DNA of 64,000 bases from CAYMKL01 sp964390805 (GTDB lineage: Bacteria; Chloroflexota; Anaerolineae; VGOG01): contig CAYMKL010000020.1 of assembly GCA_964390805.1 (NCBI GenBank), positions 1-64,000 of the forward strand. Reading direction: 5' to 3'. Below the pieces are notes generated by a model. The model did not search any database. It saw only the letters and a program-made list of their open reading frames with translations, and had not been told where the DNA came from. Positions 34,295-41,998 of this stretch are shown one piece after another. The translations under genes and the position numbers were made by a program. Each line of letters starts with the position of its first letter. The stretch's first letter is position 1.

Positions 34295-34343
34295 ATGGTT
34301 TTGAGACCGACCGACAGGCCGGGAGATGGGAAGATTGGCATCT

Positions 34344-35663
34344 TTAGTGATTCTTGAGTATGAGAGGTAGGTAGATTGTTGTTGTAGTGCTTGTGGGGAT
34401 TACTATCGGAACTCTCACGAAGCTTTGGTAGAGGGACTCGGACCAACCCAGTCCTGTTCCATAGACATCAATATGGGCTGGCTCGGAGAGCTGAGCGAGA
34501 TTCAGCGTGGCCGAAAAGTTCGCCGTCGGTGATGTTTCAGAAAGGTAAAGCGGGAGCACAACGTCCTCGATTGCCACGCCAGTTGTACCCGTGATGTCGG
34601 ATATCTCTGCACTGGTGAAGTAGTAGCCATGGCTAATCCACCTCAAGGTGAATTCCTGTTGTGATACCTCGTCCGAGGCCTCGTCCGAGGGCCAACAGCG
34701 CGGAGTAATCCCGAATACGCTTGGCTGGGCCGGAACGGTCAGGTCTTCAATGAGCCAGACACCTTCTCCCCAGAAGGCGATGGTTGCGTCGGTGAAACTC
34801 CTCTGGAGATCAAGTTGGGGGACATCAGACCAGATAGCACTACCGGTATCGTGCAACAGTATACTCACCGTGGTCGGGTGCTGCCAATACCTTGCGTTGC
34901 TGAGATCAAAGTGGAAATGATACGGGTTTATCCCGTGCGTAGGATCCGAGACCTCGGGACAACAGTGGCTCAAGTCGTTGGAGTTGCTGGTGTACTCGAT
35001 TTGAACAACTCGCTGTTGGTGAGGCGCGAGATCTATTTGCCAGTAGGCCACCATGTCAAAACTCTCTTCCGCCAGGAAGGGGGAGAGGTCACGAATGTCT
35101 ATGGTGTCCGTAATCAAGGGATGAACTTGCCAATTGATTAGGCGACCTTCGTAGTAGAGATTCCCATCTTGGATTTCGTAGAGCGTGTGGTCCATGGTCA
35201 CCTCGAACTGGATGGGGATACTGTCAACGCTTATGCTGATGTCCCTGAGCTGATTGTGATCACCGTAGAGGGCATGGGCTGAGAATGGAAAGCCGAGGGT
35301 GTAGTTGGTCACGCTGTGTGCACCGCTATTCTCCAGGGTGATAGTCACGGTGGAATCAATGATGAAGTTTCGCACCATACAACTGAAGAAGTTAGAATAT
35401 GCCTCCAGTGTCACGTTTTGCAGACGTACATGGCCTGGCTGGCCGTCCACAGGGAGAATCACGCCTTCCCAATGCCTGTGGATTGAGGTATCACCCGCGT
35501 TCTCTACTCTCTCGTGCGGTGTGCTGGCCTGGGGTTCTTCGCTACCAAAGCTGTCCCAGGTGATGATGGATTGATGCTTTCCCCTGGCCTCACTCATACT
35601 CACTATCGCCAGCAGTACCAGTGGGAGTAAGACTGCTATCTCCAGAACCCGTTTCGTCTTCAT
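34344..35663 (-). CDS. Secreted protein of unknown function with YLPLILK tail
   Basis: A 439-aa exported protein. The N-terminus is a Sec signal (KRVLEIAVLLPLVLLAIV, likely cleaved after SEA). The body is beta-rich with N/T/S-rich strands and no catalytic motif I recognise. It ends in TTTTTIYLPLILKNH-like sequence. The short YLPL(I/V)LK tail after a Thr-rich linker recurs at the ends of many Anaerolineae surface proteins and may be a sorting or anchoring signal; that is an inference from memory of the lineage. Read through from a promoter with an operator-like palindrome at 36022-36076. Confidence 0.7.
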   Translation of the reverse strand: MKTKRVLEIAVLLPLVLLAIVSMSEARGKHQSIITWDSFGSEEPQASTPHERVENAGDTSIHRHWEGVILPVDGQPGHVRLQNVTLEAYSNFFSCMVRNFIIDSTVTITLENSGAHSVTNYTLGFPFSAHALYGDHNQLRDISISVDSIPIQFEVTMDHTLYEIQDGNLYYEGRLINWQVHPLITDTIDIRDLSPFLAEESFDMVAYWQIDLAPHQQRVVQIEYTSNSNDLSHCCPEVSDPTHGINPYHFHFDLSNARYWQHPTTVSILLHDTGSAIWSDVPQLDLQRSFTDATIAFWGEGVWLIEDLTVPAQPSVFGITPRCWPSDEASDEVSQQEFTLRWISHGYYFTSAEISDITGTTGVAIEDVVLPLYLSETSPTANFSATLNLAQLSEPAHIDVYGTGLGWSESLYQSFVRVPIVIPTSTTTTIYLPLILKNH

Positions 35664-36021
35664 CTTCGTTGTTGCCTTGCTTGTTCATAAAACGCTTGGT
35701 CTATGGATAGGAATGGGTTTGGGTGTGGCATGATCTCTCCTTCCTAACTCCGATTGTGTTTCATCTGTCGTTTGTGCCTTCCGGGGGGGTACTGGGGGAC
35801 GCTATCAACCACGCAGCGTGGTCTGCCACGAGCCGCAATAGCCCACGAAGGGTTCTCGTTCCTGACCAGGCCAGCAGACAGCCACGACGCTTCGAACCTC
35901 AGAGTGGGCTTCCAGTTCAGTCTCGACTTGCGGCCAGTGTTGCTGCCAATGGTTCTCCCTCCCACTCACATCCCGCTGAACATCTCCCACAACTGGGTAC
36001 TCCTCCCCTCCTTTATCAACG
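35664..36021. other. Leader region of the secreted-protein gene
   Basis: About 360 bp without a convincing gene. Small open frames on both strands lack good starts. It is probably a long 5' untranslated leader on the minus strand. Confidence 0.4.
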
Positions 36022-36076
36022 GTTGTGTTTAAGACACAACTGTTGATAACATAGCACAAAGCTCTCACGTTGTCAA
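36022..36076 (-). promoter_or_regulatory. Promoter with palindromic operator
   Basis: On the minus strand, TTGACA (36071-36076), 17-bp spacer, TATGTT (36048-36053). The perfect palindrome GTTGTGT-TTAAG-ACACAAC (36022-36040) sits across the expected start site, a position suited to a repressor. Confidence 0.65.
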
Positions 36077-36121
36077 GAAGAGGGGGAGGTAGTGGAGCAG
36101 GTCATGGGGTATGAGGGCATG

Positions 36122-36991
36122 TCATTCCTTTGGCGGGGCACTCACCAACCCATGCTCTATAGCGTAACGCACCACCTGACTGCGCCTAACCAGGCCGATT
36201 TTGGCGTTGATGCGCCTGATATGGGTGCGGACAGTGGTGCGAGTGATGCAGAGGGCTTCAGCGATCTGTGGGTTGCTCAGCCCCTGACCAATCAGGGCCA
36301 GGACTTCCAGCTCGCGCTCGGTCAGTGTGGGCAGGTCCTGAGACATTGCCAGTGGTTCCCGGGCTGCGAGGGCCTTGTCCGCCACTATGCGGGCCACTCG
36401 GCTGCTGAGCCAGAACCGGCCCCCGGCTACCGTCCGGATGCCGAAGAGCAGATCAGTGTGAGACTCCTCCTTGAGGGCATACCCCGCCGCTCCAGCCTCC
36501 AGCAGGCCGAAGATGAACTCCCCGTCATTGCGGGCGGTCAAGATAAGGATTGACACCTGTGGATAGCGCCTTATCAGATGTCGCGTGGTGCTGACGGCAT
36601 CCAGCTCCGGCAGGTTGACATCCAGGATCAAGAGGTCTGGGGCCAACCTGGCGATGGCCGATTCCAGCTCTTCGCCATGAGCCACCTCTCCGACCACTTC
36701 CAGGTCGGGCTCCCTGCTCAACAGAGTGTGGATGCCGATACGAGTTAGGGGCTGAGCATCGGCGATCAGAATCCTGGTCCGCCCTCTGCTCGCCTTTCGG
36801 TCGTCGGTAAGCGGCAGGCTGTGAGCGGGTGGGGCGGAGTCACTGGAGTTTATGGGCAGAAGGTGATGACTGATCGCGAGGAGCAGTGAGGAGCGTGGGG
36901 ACAGCCCAACCTCCCCAGCCGCTGGCGGGGGAGGCAGCCCCGTGGGGCAGAAAGGATGCGATTGATTGAGAGAGTTCGATCCCCACCACAT
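36122..36991 (-). CDS. NarL/FixJ-type response regulator (LuxR HTH)
   Basis: A receiver domain begins RILIADAQPLTRIGIHTLL, with phospho-acceptor Asp in LLILDVNLPELD, Thr/Ser in ILILTARND and Lys in GYALKEES. A C-terminal LuxR HTH follows (LTERELEVLALIGQGLSNPQ, then ALCITRTTVRTHI). The receiver starts only about residue 72; the preceding stretch is low-complexity and Pro-rich and may be partly repeat-derived. No closer start codon is obvious, so the annotated ATG at 36991 is provisional. No cognate kinase is adjacent; the only kinase trace is the remnant at 32869-33030. The promoter at 37179-37207 carries a perfect SOS-type box. Confidence 0.85.
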   Translation of the reverse strand: MWWGSNSLNQSHPFCPTGLPPPPAAGEVGLSPRSSLLLAISHHLLPINSSDSAPPAHSLPLTDDRKASRGRTRILIADAQPLTRIGIHTLLSREPDLEVVGEVAHGEELESAIARLAPDLLILDVNLPELDAVSTTRHLIRRYPQVSILILTARNDGEFIFGLLEAGAAGYALKEESHTDLLFGIRTVAGGRFWLSSRVARIVADKALAAREPLAMSQDLPTLTERELEVLALIGQGLSNPQIAEALCITRTTVRTHIRRINAKIGLVRRSQVVRYAIEHGLVSAPPKE

Positions 36992-37178
36992 TGGCTTTGG
37001 CTCTGGATGGTCACGTTGCTGCTAGCGGATAGAGAGGCGCGTTTCGAGGAGGGGGACTGGGTGTACTTTCCCGCGGCCTGCAAGTCAGGGTTGAAGGCAA
37101 TTCCAGAGAGCAGGAATTGGTTAAGCTTTTCGCGACAAGACGGTGTGGCCTGTGTAGACCTACACCAGCGTGGGGCTC

Positions 37179-37207
37179 AGTATAGAACAAATGTTCTGAT
37201 TTGTCAA
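37179..37207 (-). promoter_or_regulatory. Promoter with GAAC-N4-GTTC (SOS-type) box
   Basis: On the minus strand, TTGACA (37202-37207), 17-bp spacer, TATACT (37179-37184). The perfect palindrome GAACATTTGTTC fills 37185-37196, directly against the -10. GAAC-N4-GTTC is the LexA recognition pattern of Gram-positive and several related phyla, so damage-induced transcription toward the LuxR gene is plausible. A GTGTAGACCTACAC near-palindrome lies just downstream (37152-37165). Confidence 0.75.
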
Positions 37208-37487
37208 TAAACTCCATCGCAAACGAGGGGCGAGTCTGACGGGTACAGGATGTAGTGGGTACGGTTAGCTATCACAACGGCATGTGGTATCAGGTCGCCG
37301 AATAAATCCATGCCTACGGGCGTTGGAACGATCTGATTTCCGAACCAGTCTGATTGGTATCCATCGGCCGAGAAATCGGTGCCGATACCCTGGGAGACGG
37401 TCATGGTCAAGAGGGAGTGACACGATTACGCTGGGAAGTGTTGTCAACGAGGCAAAAGTGTACCAAAAACGGCGAAGAGTATGGAGC
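37208..37487. other. Intergenic region between divergent units
   Basis: No gene is supported. It separates the LuxR promoter on the minus strand from the palindrome array on the plus strand. Confidence 0.4.
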
Positions 37488-37677
37488 GAGTACCCCAAAG
37501 AGGGGGGGGAGTACTCCAGGGGTACAAAAAACGTACTCCTGGAGTACAAGAAACGTACTCCTGGAGTACAAAAGGCGTACTCCCTGGAGTACTCTAAAGG
37601 GAGTAGGGAGCGTACTCCAGGGGTACAAGGAACGTACTCCAAAGGGAGTAGGAAAAATCCCCCAGGGGGAGTACTCC
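37488..37677. repeat. Array of GTACTCC-GGAGTAC palindromes with 22-bp spacing
   Basis: Near-palindromes of about 15 bp start at 37511, 37533, 37555 and 37577 (exactly 22 bp apart), then 37612 and 37634 (again 22 bp apart). Partial copies lie at 37488, 37590 and 37665. The consensus is GTACTCCTGGAGTAC, with purine-rich AAAAAC/AAGAAC-type spacers. Two helical turns between centres would place all bound proteins on one DNA face. The array ends about 50 bp before a TATAAT box and upstream of a primase-helicase gene, so it is either a cooperative operator or an iteron-type replication origin. Confidence 0.88.
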
Positions 37678-37729
37678 TTTTCGGGGAAATATCCCCCCTA
37701 TAGACGACGCGGTTTCGCCGAGAATTTGG

Positions 37730-37735
37730 TATAAT
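37730..37735 (+). promoter_or_regulatory. -10 element of the primase operon
   Basis: TATAAT with no recognisable -35 at 37707-37712 (ACGCGG). A weak -35 right beside the palindrome array suggests that the array-binding protein controls this promoter. Confidence 0.55.
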
Positions 37736-37788
37736 GGACAGTGCGAGTCATCAACGCCAAAAACAGACAGATTTGAAAGGAGCCAACG

Positions 37789-38031
37789 ATGAACAGAAAT
37801 GACAGCAGATGCTGGGAGAGCAGCGACCTCTACCTGGTGGCCGCGCTGCGCTGCCGGGGCCACGAGCTTCTCGATATCCGCAAGGGGGAGCGTCGGGCCA
37901 CCTTCGTCATGAAGGATTCCCCCGGTCTGCAGGAGGACGTCAGAGCCTACTTCACCCGCAAGCTACACCTGGAAGCCCTGGCCTACGCCGCGTCCATCAA
38001 GGATACCAAAGCCGCCATCTTCAACACGTAG
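37789..38031 (+). CDS. 80-aa small protein (DUF5659-like) before the primase
   Basis: The sequence SSDLYLVAALRCRGHELLDI, followed by a basic strand and a helical C-terminus, resembles small phage or element proteins of the DUF5659 type; the match is by eye. The ATG follows AAAGGAG at good spacing. It lies 42 bp upstream of the primase-helicase gene, in one transcript. It may be a replication accessory factor or the array-binding protein; neither is shown. Confidence 0.65.
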   Translation: MNRNDSRCWESSDLYLVAALRCRGHELLDIRKGERRATFVMKDSPGLQEDVRAYFTRKLHLEALAYAASIKDTKAAIFNT

Positions 38032-38073
38032 AGACAGCCACCGTTACACCTATCACACAGGAGCTACAGCCAG

Positions 38074-40662
38074 ATGAGACACGAAAACCTCAAGGAGCAG
38101 GTGCGGGACGCCAATCCCGTCGAAGATATCATTGTCGAAACCGTGCCGCTGCCCCCACAGAGAAGTCCCCAGGGCTACAAAGTCCACTGCCCCTTTCACC
38201 ACGACGACCAACCCAGCCTTCACGTCTATCCCCAAAGCGAGAGTTGGTGGTGCTACGGCTGCAACCGCGGCGGCGACGTCTTCGACTGGATCCAACTCAG
38301 GGATGAGGTGGGCTTCGGCGAAGCGCTGAGCAAGCTGGCGGATCGGGTTGGCATTCGGCGTCCACAACATGCCGCAGAGCCGCCTGCCCAGGCGCTGAGG
38401 CGTAGGGCCGTCGAAGACGCGCTGGCCGTGGCGGTGGCCTTCTATCACGACGCCCTGATGAACACTCCACAGGCCAGGCAGAGCCAACAGGCTCGCGGGT
38501 TCACGGAGGAGACCCTGGTAGCGTTTCGGGTGGGATACGCCAACGCGGACGGTCTGGGGCAGCACCTGCGCCGCCTGGGAGTAGATGCAGCCCTGGCCCA
38601 GGAGGCCGGTCTCCTGTGGGAGGATGGACGAGACGTCTTCACCCAGCGGATCATCTACCCCGTGATCTCGCGGGGTCGGGTCATCTACCTCACCGGTCGG
38701 GCCACCACGAGGGAGCAGGTGGGGGGCGGGAAGAAGTACTATCATCTGCGGAGCCCTCGCCCCCTGTTCCATCCCGACGCGCTGCGAGGAGATGGACCTC
38801 TCTTCAGCGTCGAGGGACCAACGGACGTGCTGACTCTCCACCAGTGGGGACTGCGAGCCGTGGGCCTGATGGGGCTGGGGAAGCTATCGGATCGGTACCT
38901 GGCTGCCGTCCGAAGGGCCGAGGCGGTCTACCTGGCTCTGGATGGCGACCGAGCCGGTCAGCGGCGGGCGGAGGAGCTGGCCCGCGAAATCGGACCGCTG
39001 ACTCACGTCCTGGAGTGGCCTGAAGGGATCAAGGACGCCAATGAGTTCTTGATGGCTGGCCGCACGAAACTGGACTTCCAGGAGTTGCTGGCCGCCGCGC
39101 CCACTCTTCTGGACGTGAAGATCGCCGAAACAGCGGAGGAGGAGGGGGCCAAGCAGGAGGAGCACTTGCAGAGGCTCTTCACCCTGCTGACCAAGCTATC
39201 TCCCTTCGCTCTGGCGCGGTACCAGTCCCTGGTCGGTAGTGAGCTGGGGATCAAAGCGCGGGAGTTCAACCGACTGCTGAGGGCGGCGCAAGCGGCCCAG
39301 GAGGTTCAGGGTGGGCCTCCCAAGATCATCGAAGGCCGCTACCAGGTCATCTCACCGGCTCTGGACTTCCTGGACGGCCTGGCCTGTGTGACCGTCCCCT
39401 TGCTGGTGCAGCAGAGCACCCGCTTCGAGCACAAGCCCTACCTGGTCACCAGCACTCGGGAGCTCCTGTCCATCGAGGAAGGGTCGGCCCTGGAGCTGGG
39501 CGGCCGGTCGGTGGTCATCAGAGAGTGGCCAGCGGCGTTGGGACGCTCCCCCCGCTGGGAATACCGCCACATCCGGGCCTTCCTCCAGGGCTACACGCCC
39601 CAGCCCCGAGGGGTCTTCGTCAAAGTGAGGGATCTCTACCACAAGTACCTGGATTTCCGCGCCCCCCACACGGCCGACGTCTTAGCCCTGTGGGCCATCG
39701 GCACCTACCTGTATCCACTCTTCGAGAGCTATCCCTACATCGCCTTGCTGGGTCCAAAAGGGAGCGGCAAGACCAAGACCATCAGCCTGACGGCCAAGCT
39801 GGCCTTCAACATGCGAGTGACCAGCGACATCTCCCCCAGCGCCCTCTTCCGCGTGGTGGAGGCCACCCGCGCCACGTTGGGCATTGACGAGAGCGAGCGG
39901 CTGTCGAGGGGCCGCGACACCCTGGTCATCAACCTGCGTCTGCTCCTGAACGCGGGCTACAAGCGGGGCTCACCGGCCATTCGCATCGAGGGGGAGGACT
40001 TCCGGGTGCGGGAGTTCGAGGTCTACGCCCCCAAGATCCTGGCCAGCATACGGGGCCTGGAGGACGTGCTGGAGAGCCGTTGCATCCTCATCACCATGCT
40101 GCGTACCACCACATCCAAGGGCAACCTGACCATCTCGGAGCAGGGGGAGGACTGGGCCGCAGTGCGTCACGAGTTGTACAGCCTGGCCCTGACCCATCAT
40201 CAGCCTCTGAGGGACATCTACGAGAAGGACGTGAGCCTGCGGTTCCTGACGAACCGTGATAATGAGCTGTGGCTGCCGTTGTTATCCCTGGCCAAGCTTT
40301 TGGAGGAGTGGGGGGTGGCGGGGCTGTTGGATCGGGTGAAGGCATACGCTCTGGCCAGCACTCGACGGTCGGAAGGGAGCACCCTGTCCGATTGGGAACA
40401 GGCCCTGCTGTTGGCGTTGCATGAGCTCACTGGGGACGGCGAGCGGTGTGATCTCACCACAGGAGCCATCCGTGAGAAGATGGGTCAGTTTGTGGAAGAG
40501 GGGGAGCTGGAGGAGCTTCGAGCTCAGTGGATCGGCTACGCCCTGAAAAGGCTGGGCTTCACTGACAAGACGCGCCGATGGAAGGGGACCGTCTATCACA
40601 TCGCTGGCCGGGACGTGTGGGAGCTCATGGATCGGTATGGGGTGGAGGTCCCGGTGGAATGA
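38074..40662 (+). CDS. Primase-helicase of an integrated replicon
   Basis: An 862-aa replication protein. A CHC2-type zinc finger sits near residues 30-65 (VHCPFHHDDQPSLHV, then WWCYGCNRGGDVFDW), as in DnaG. A TOPRIM domain follows (LFSVEGPTDVLTL, then YLALDGDRAGQRRA). A C-terminal P-loop domain (LLGPKGSGKTKT, about residues 558-569) has ATLGIDESERLSRG as the likely Walker B region. Fused primase and helicase-like ATPase are typical of phages, satellites and integrative plasmids. Flanked by the 22-bp palindrome array upstream and a CCTACA array downstream, either of which could be the origin it acts on. Confidence 0.85.
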   Translation: MRHENLKEQVRDANPVEDIIVETVPLPPQRSPQGYKVHCPFHHDDQPSLHVYPQSESWWCYGCNRGGDVFDWIQLRDEVGFGEALSKLADRVGIRRPQHAAEPPAQALRRRAVEDALAVAVAFYHDALMNTPQARQSQQARGFTEETLVAFRVGYANADGLGQHLRRLGVDAALAQEAGLLWEDGRDVFTQRIIYPVISRGRVIYLTGRATTREQVGGGKKYYHLRSPRPLFHPDALRGDGPLFSVEGPTDVLTLHQWGLRAVGLMGLGKLSDRYLAAVRRAEAVYLALDGDRAGQRRAEELAREIGPLTHVLEWPEGIKDANEFLMAGRTKLDFQELLAAAPTLLDVKIAETAEEEGAKQEEHLQRLFTLLTKLSPFALARYQSLVGSELGIKAREFNRLLRAAQAAQEVQGGPPKIIEGRYQVISPALDFLDGLACVTVPLLVQQSTRFEHKPYLVTSTRELLSIEEGSALELGGRSVVIREWPAALGRSPRWEYRHIRAFLQGYTPQPRGVFVKVRDLYHKYLDFRAPHTADVLALWAIGTYLYPLFESYPYIALLGPKGSGKTKTISLTAKLAFNMRVTSDISPSALFRVVEATRATLGIDESERLSRGRDTLVINLRLLLNAGYKRGSPAIRIEGEDFRVREFEVYAPKILASIRGLEDVLESRCILITMLRTTTSKGNLTISEQGEDWAAVRHELYSLALTHHQPLRDIYEKDVSLRFLTNRDNELWLPLLSLAKLLEEWGVAGLLDRVKAYALASTRRSEGSTLSDWEQALLLALHELTGDGERCDLTTGAIREKMGQFVEEGELEELRAQWIGYALKRLGFTDKTRRWKGTVYHIAGRDVWELMDRYGVEVPVE

Positions 40663-40705
40663 GTGGGTTCACGAAAGACATTGGACGAACGACCTCTCTG
40701 AAAAG

Positions 40706-40800
40706 CCTACATACCCTACATACCCTACAAAGCCTACAGAGCTTACACAAGCCTGCATCGGATGTAGGGTATGTAGGGTTGTGTAGGGTTTGAAGGCTAT
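40706..40800. repeat. CCTACA / TGTAGG array, copy C
   Basis: Direct CCTACA units (40706 onward) face inverted TGTAGGG units (40763-40790), so the transcript can fold back on itself. The preceding 25 bp match the leader of copies A and B. It lies 40 bp after the primase stop and could be an origin or a terminator. Confidence 0.7.
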
Positions 40801-40874
40801 GAAGGCTTTTGGGGAAGGTACGATTTCATTTGCGTTTTGGCTAGACATAAGTGTTTGGACAACAGGAATCCTCG

Positions 40875-41087
40875 ATGGACATCAAAGTGGTGGTAGGTGA
40901 ATCTAAACCGTGTTCCGACTTAGCCCGCAGGCTGGCGATGGTCTACGACCTTCTGTTACGTCGGGCTGGGGAAGCGGAGACAGAGAGCAGGATAGAGGAG
41001 CAGGAGAGCTTGGCGGCAGTTCCAGTCGAGGCAGGTGAAGAGCCGGACGTTAACAACCGAATAGCAGCGCCGCACGACCCGTCTTGA
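40875..41087 (+). CDS. 70-aa hypothetical protein
   Basis: Opens MDIKVVVGESKPCSDLARRL, followed by an acidic Glu-rich tail. The start codon follows AGGAATCC; an upstream in-frame alternative exists at 40851. No domain is recognised. It sits between the primase and the excisionase-like gene, typical cargo space of a mobile element. Confidence 0.5.
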   Translation: MDIKVVVGESKPCSDLARRLAMVYDLLLRRAGEAETESRIEEQESLAAVPVEAGEEPDVNNRIAAPHDPS

Positions 41088-41116
41088 TAAGTTGGCAAGG
41101 CAGACGAAAACGGAAT

Positions 41117-41145
41117 TTGACAAAGTGAAGGTTTTGTGCTATGAT
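41117..41145 (+). promoter_or_regulatory. Promoter of the excisionase-like gene
   Basis: TTGACA (41117-41122), 17-bp spacer, TATGAT (41140-41145), about 70 bp upstream of the start. Confidence 0.7.
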
Positions 41146-41215
41146 ATAAGCGTTTATGAGGGATTATAGGCTCTCATGACATAACGATCGTAGTCGGAGG
41201 TTAGAGGCAGGAGCG

Positions 41216-41407
41216 ATGGGGAAAGTTGAGCCAGGGGAAGTCTACACATTGCAGGAGGCGGCGGAGTACTTAAAGGTTAGCTACAGCACCATGCTGAGAT
41301 GGGTTAAGCAGAGCACTTTTCCGGCTTTCAAGATTGGCAGATTCTGGCGTATGTATGGACGGGACCTTCTCAGCCTCGACAAGCGTGGAGAATCGAAGGA
41401 AGAGTAA
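41216..41407 (+). CDS. Excisionase-family DNA-binding protein (HTH_17)
   Basis: A 63-aa protein with the MerR-like winged HTH of the HTH_17/excisionase family (YTLQEAAEYLKVSYSTMLRW and FPAFKIGRFWRMYGRDL). It lies 590 bp upstream of a large serine recombinase, so it could be the recombination directionality factor or a small regulator of it. Own promoter at 41117-41145. Confidence 0.8.
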   Translation: MGKVEPGEVYTLQEAAEYLKVSYSTMLRWVKQSTFPAFKIGRFWRMYGRDLLSLDKRGESKEE

Positions 41408-41998
41408 GCACAGTAAGTAAACAAAGCGGGCCGTGTCGGTGTCGTTAGCACCCACACGGCCCTGTCCCCACACGCTGGCATAGGCAGCGAGCAGGGCTGA
41501 TGATATTCTATCACAGCCTACCGTTTTAGTCAATGAGCGGCCTCCCTGCAGCGGGATCACAGGGGGGCCGCTTTTGTTCGTTGAGGGGAAGGGGGGTGAT
41601 GCGTCTGAGCTTTGAGGCCAAGGTGCGACCTGAAAGTAGTCGAGTGCGAGAGCTTGGCAAGCCTACTTTGTCGATGGGCAGCAAGGCTGGCGAGGTTGCT
41701 CGCAAAAGCACGGGGCGACCGCCGTCGCTAGCGAACAGTCGCCCCGTGCGAGGGATACAAACGGCCACCCCGCCACAGGTAACTTGGAGGGCGCAAGCGA
41801 GCGAACGACCCTCAAAGGTGGGCAGCAGGGCTGGGGACATGCGGGGGAAAACGCGAGACTGTTACTAACGGAGAAAATGATCGGGGCTGGACAGTAGGCG
41901 TCACCTGTGGAAAGAGGTGTTTCTGGCTAGGTCAGTCGTCGAATTGTCAGCCCCACCGCTTTAGCGCGAGAAAGATAACATTGAGGGAGGAATTCACA
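41408..41998. other. Non-coding region before the recombinase
   Basis: It holds an intrinsic terminator (GCGGCCTCCCTG 41537-41548 with CAGGGGGGCCGC 41560-41571, then TTTTG) and a second strong hairpin (CACGGGGCGAC 41709-41719 with GTCGCCCCGTG 41738-41748). Two short related stretches containing GGGCAGCA-GGCTGG lie near 41678 and 41818. Open frames on both strands look like shadows of GC-rich repeats. An attachment site for the recombinase could lie here. Confidence 0.5.
41537..41576 (+). terminator. Terminator after the excisionase-like gene
   Basis: 12-bp GC-rich stem with one bulge, followed by TTTTG. Confidence 0.75.

Larger units (their letters stand above)
33716..34296. repeat. 581-bp duplicated segment, copy B
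   Basis: Partner of 230-810, colinear with it over its full length. It starts 14 bp after the XRE gene's stop and contains the CCTACA array, terminator hairpin, 70-aa gene and promoter. Confidence 0.85.

Noticed and set aside
36850..37083. A 77-codon minus-strand frame upstream of the LuxR gene
   Set aside because: It overlaps the regulator's N-terminal region in another frame, has no SD and is Ser/Arg/Cys-rich; more likely part of the leader.
37488..37677. Palindrome array as a CRISPR
   Set aside because: Units are 15-bp palindromes with 7-bp near-constant spacers, not 25-37-bp repeats with unique spacers, and no cas gene is present.
41526..41868. Overlapping 104- and 111-codon frames on opposite strands before the recombinase
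   Set aside because: The region is made of hairpins and short repeats, the composition is Ser/Arg/Pro-rich, and neither frame has a good start.
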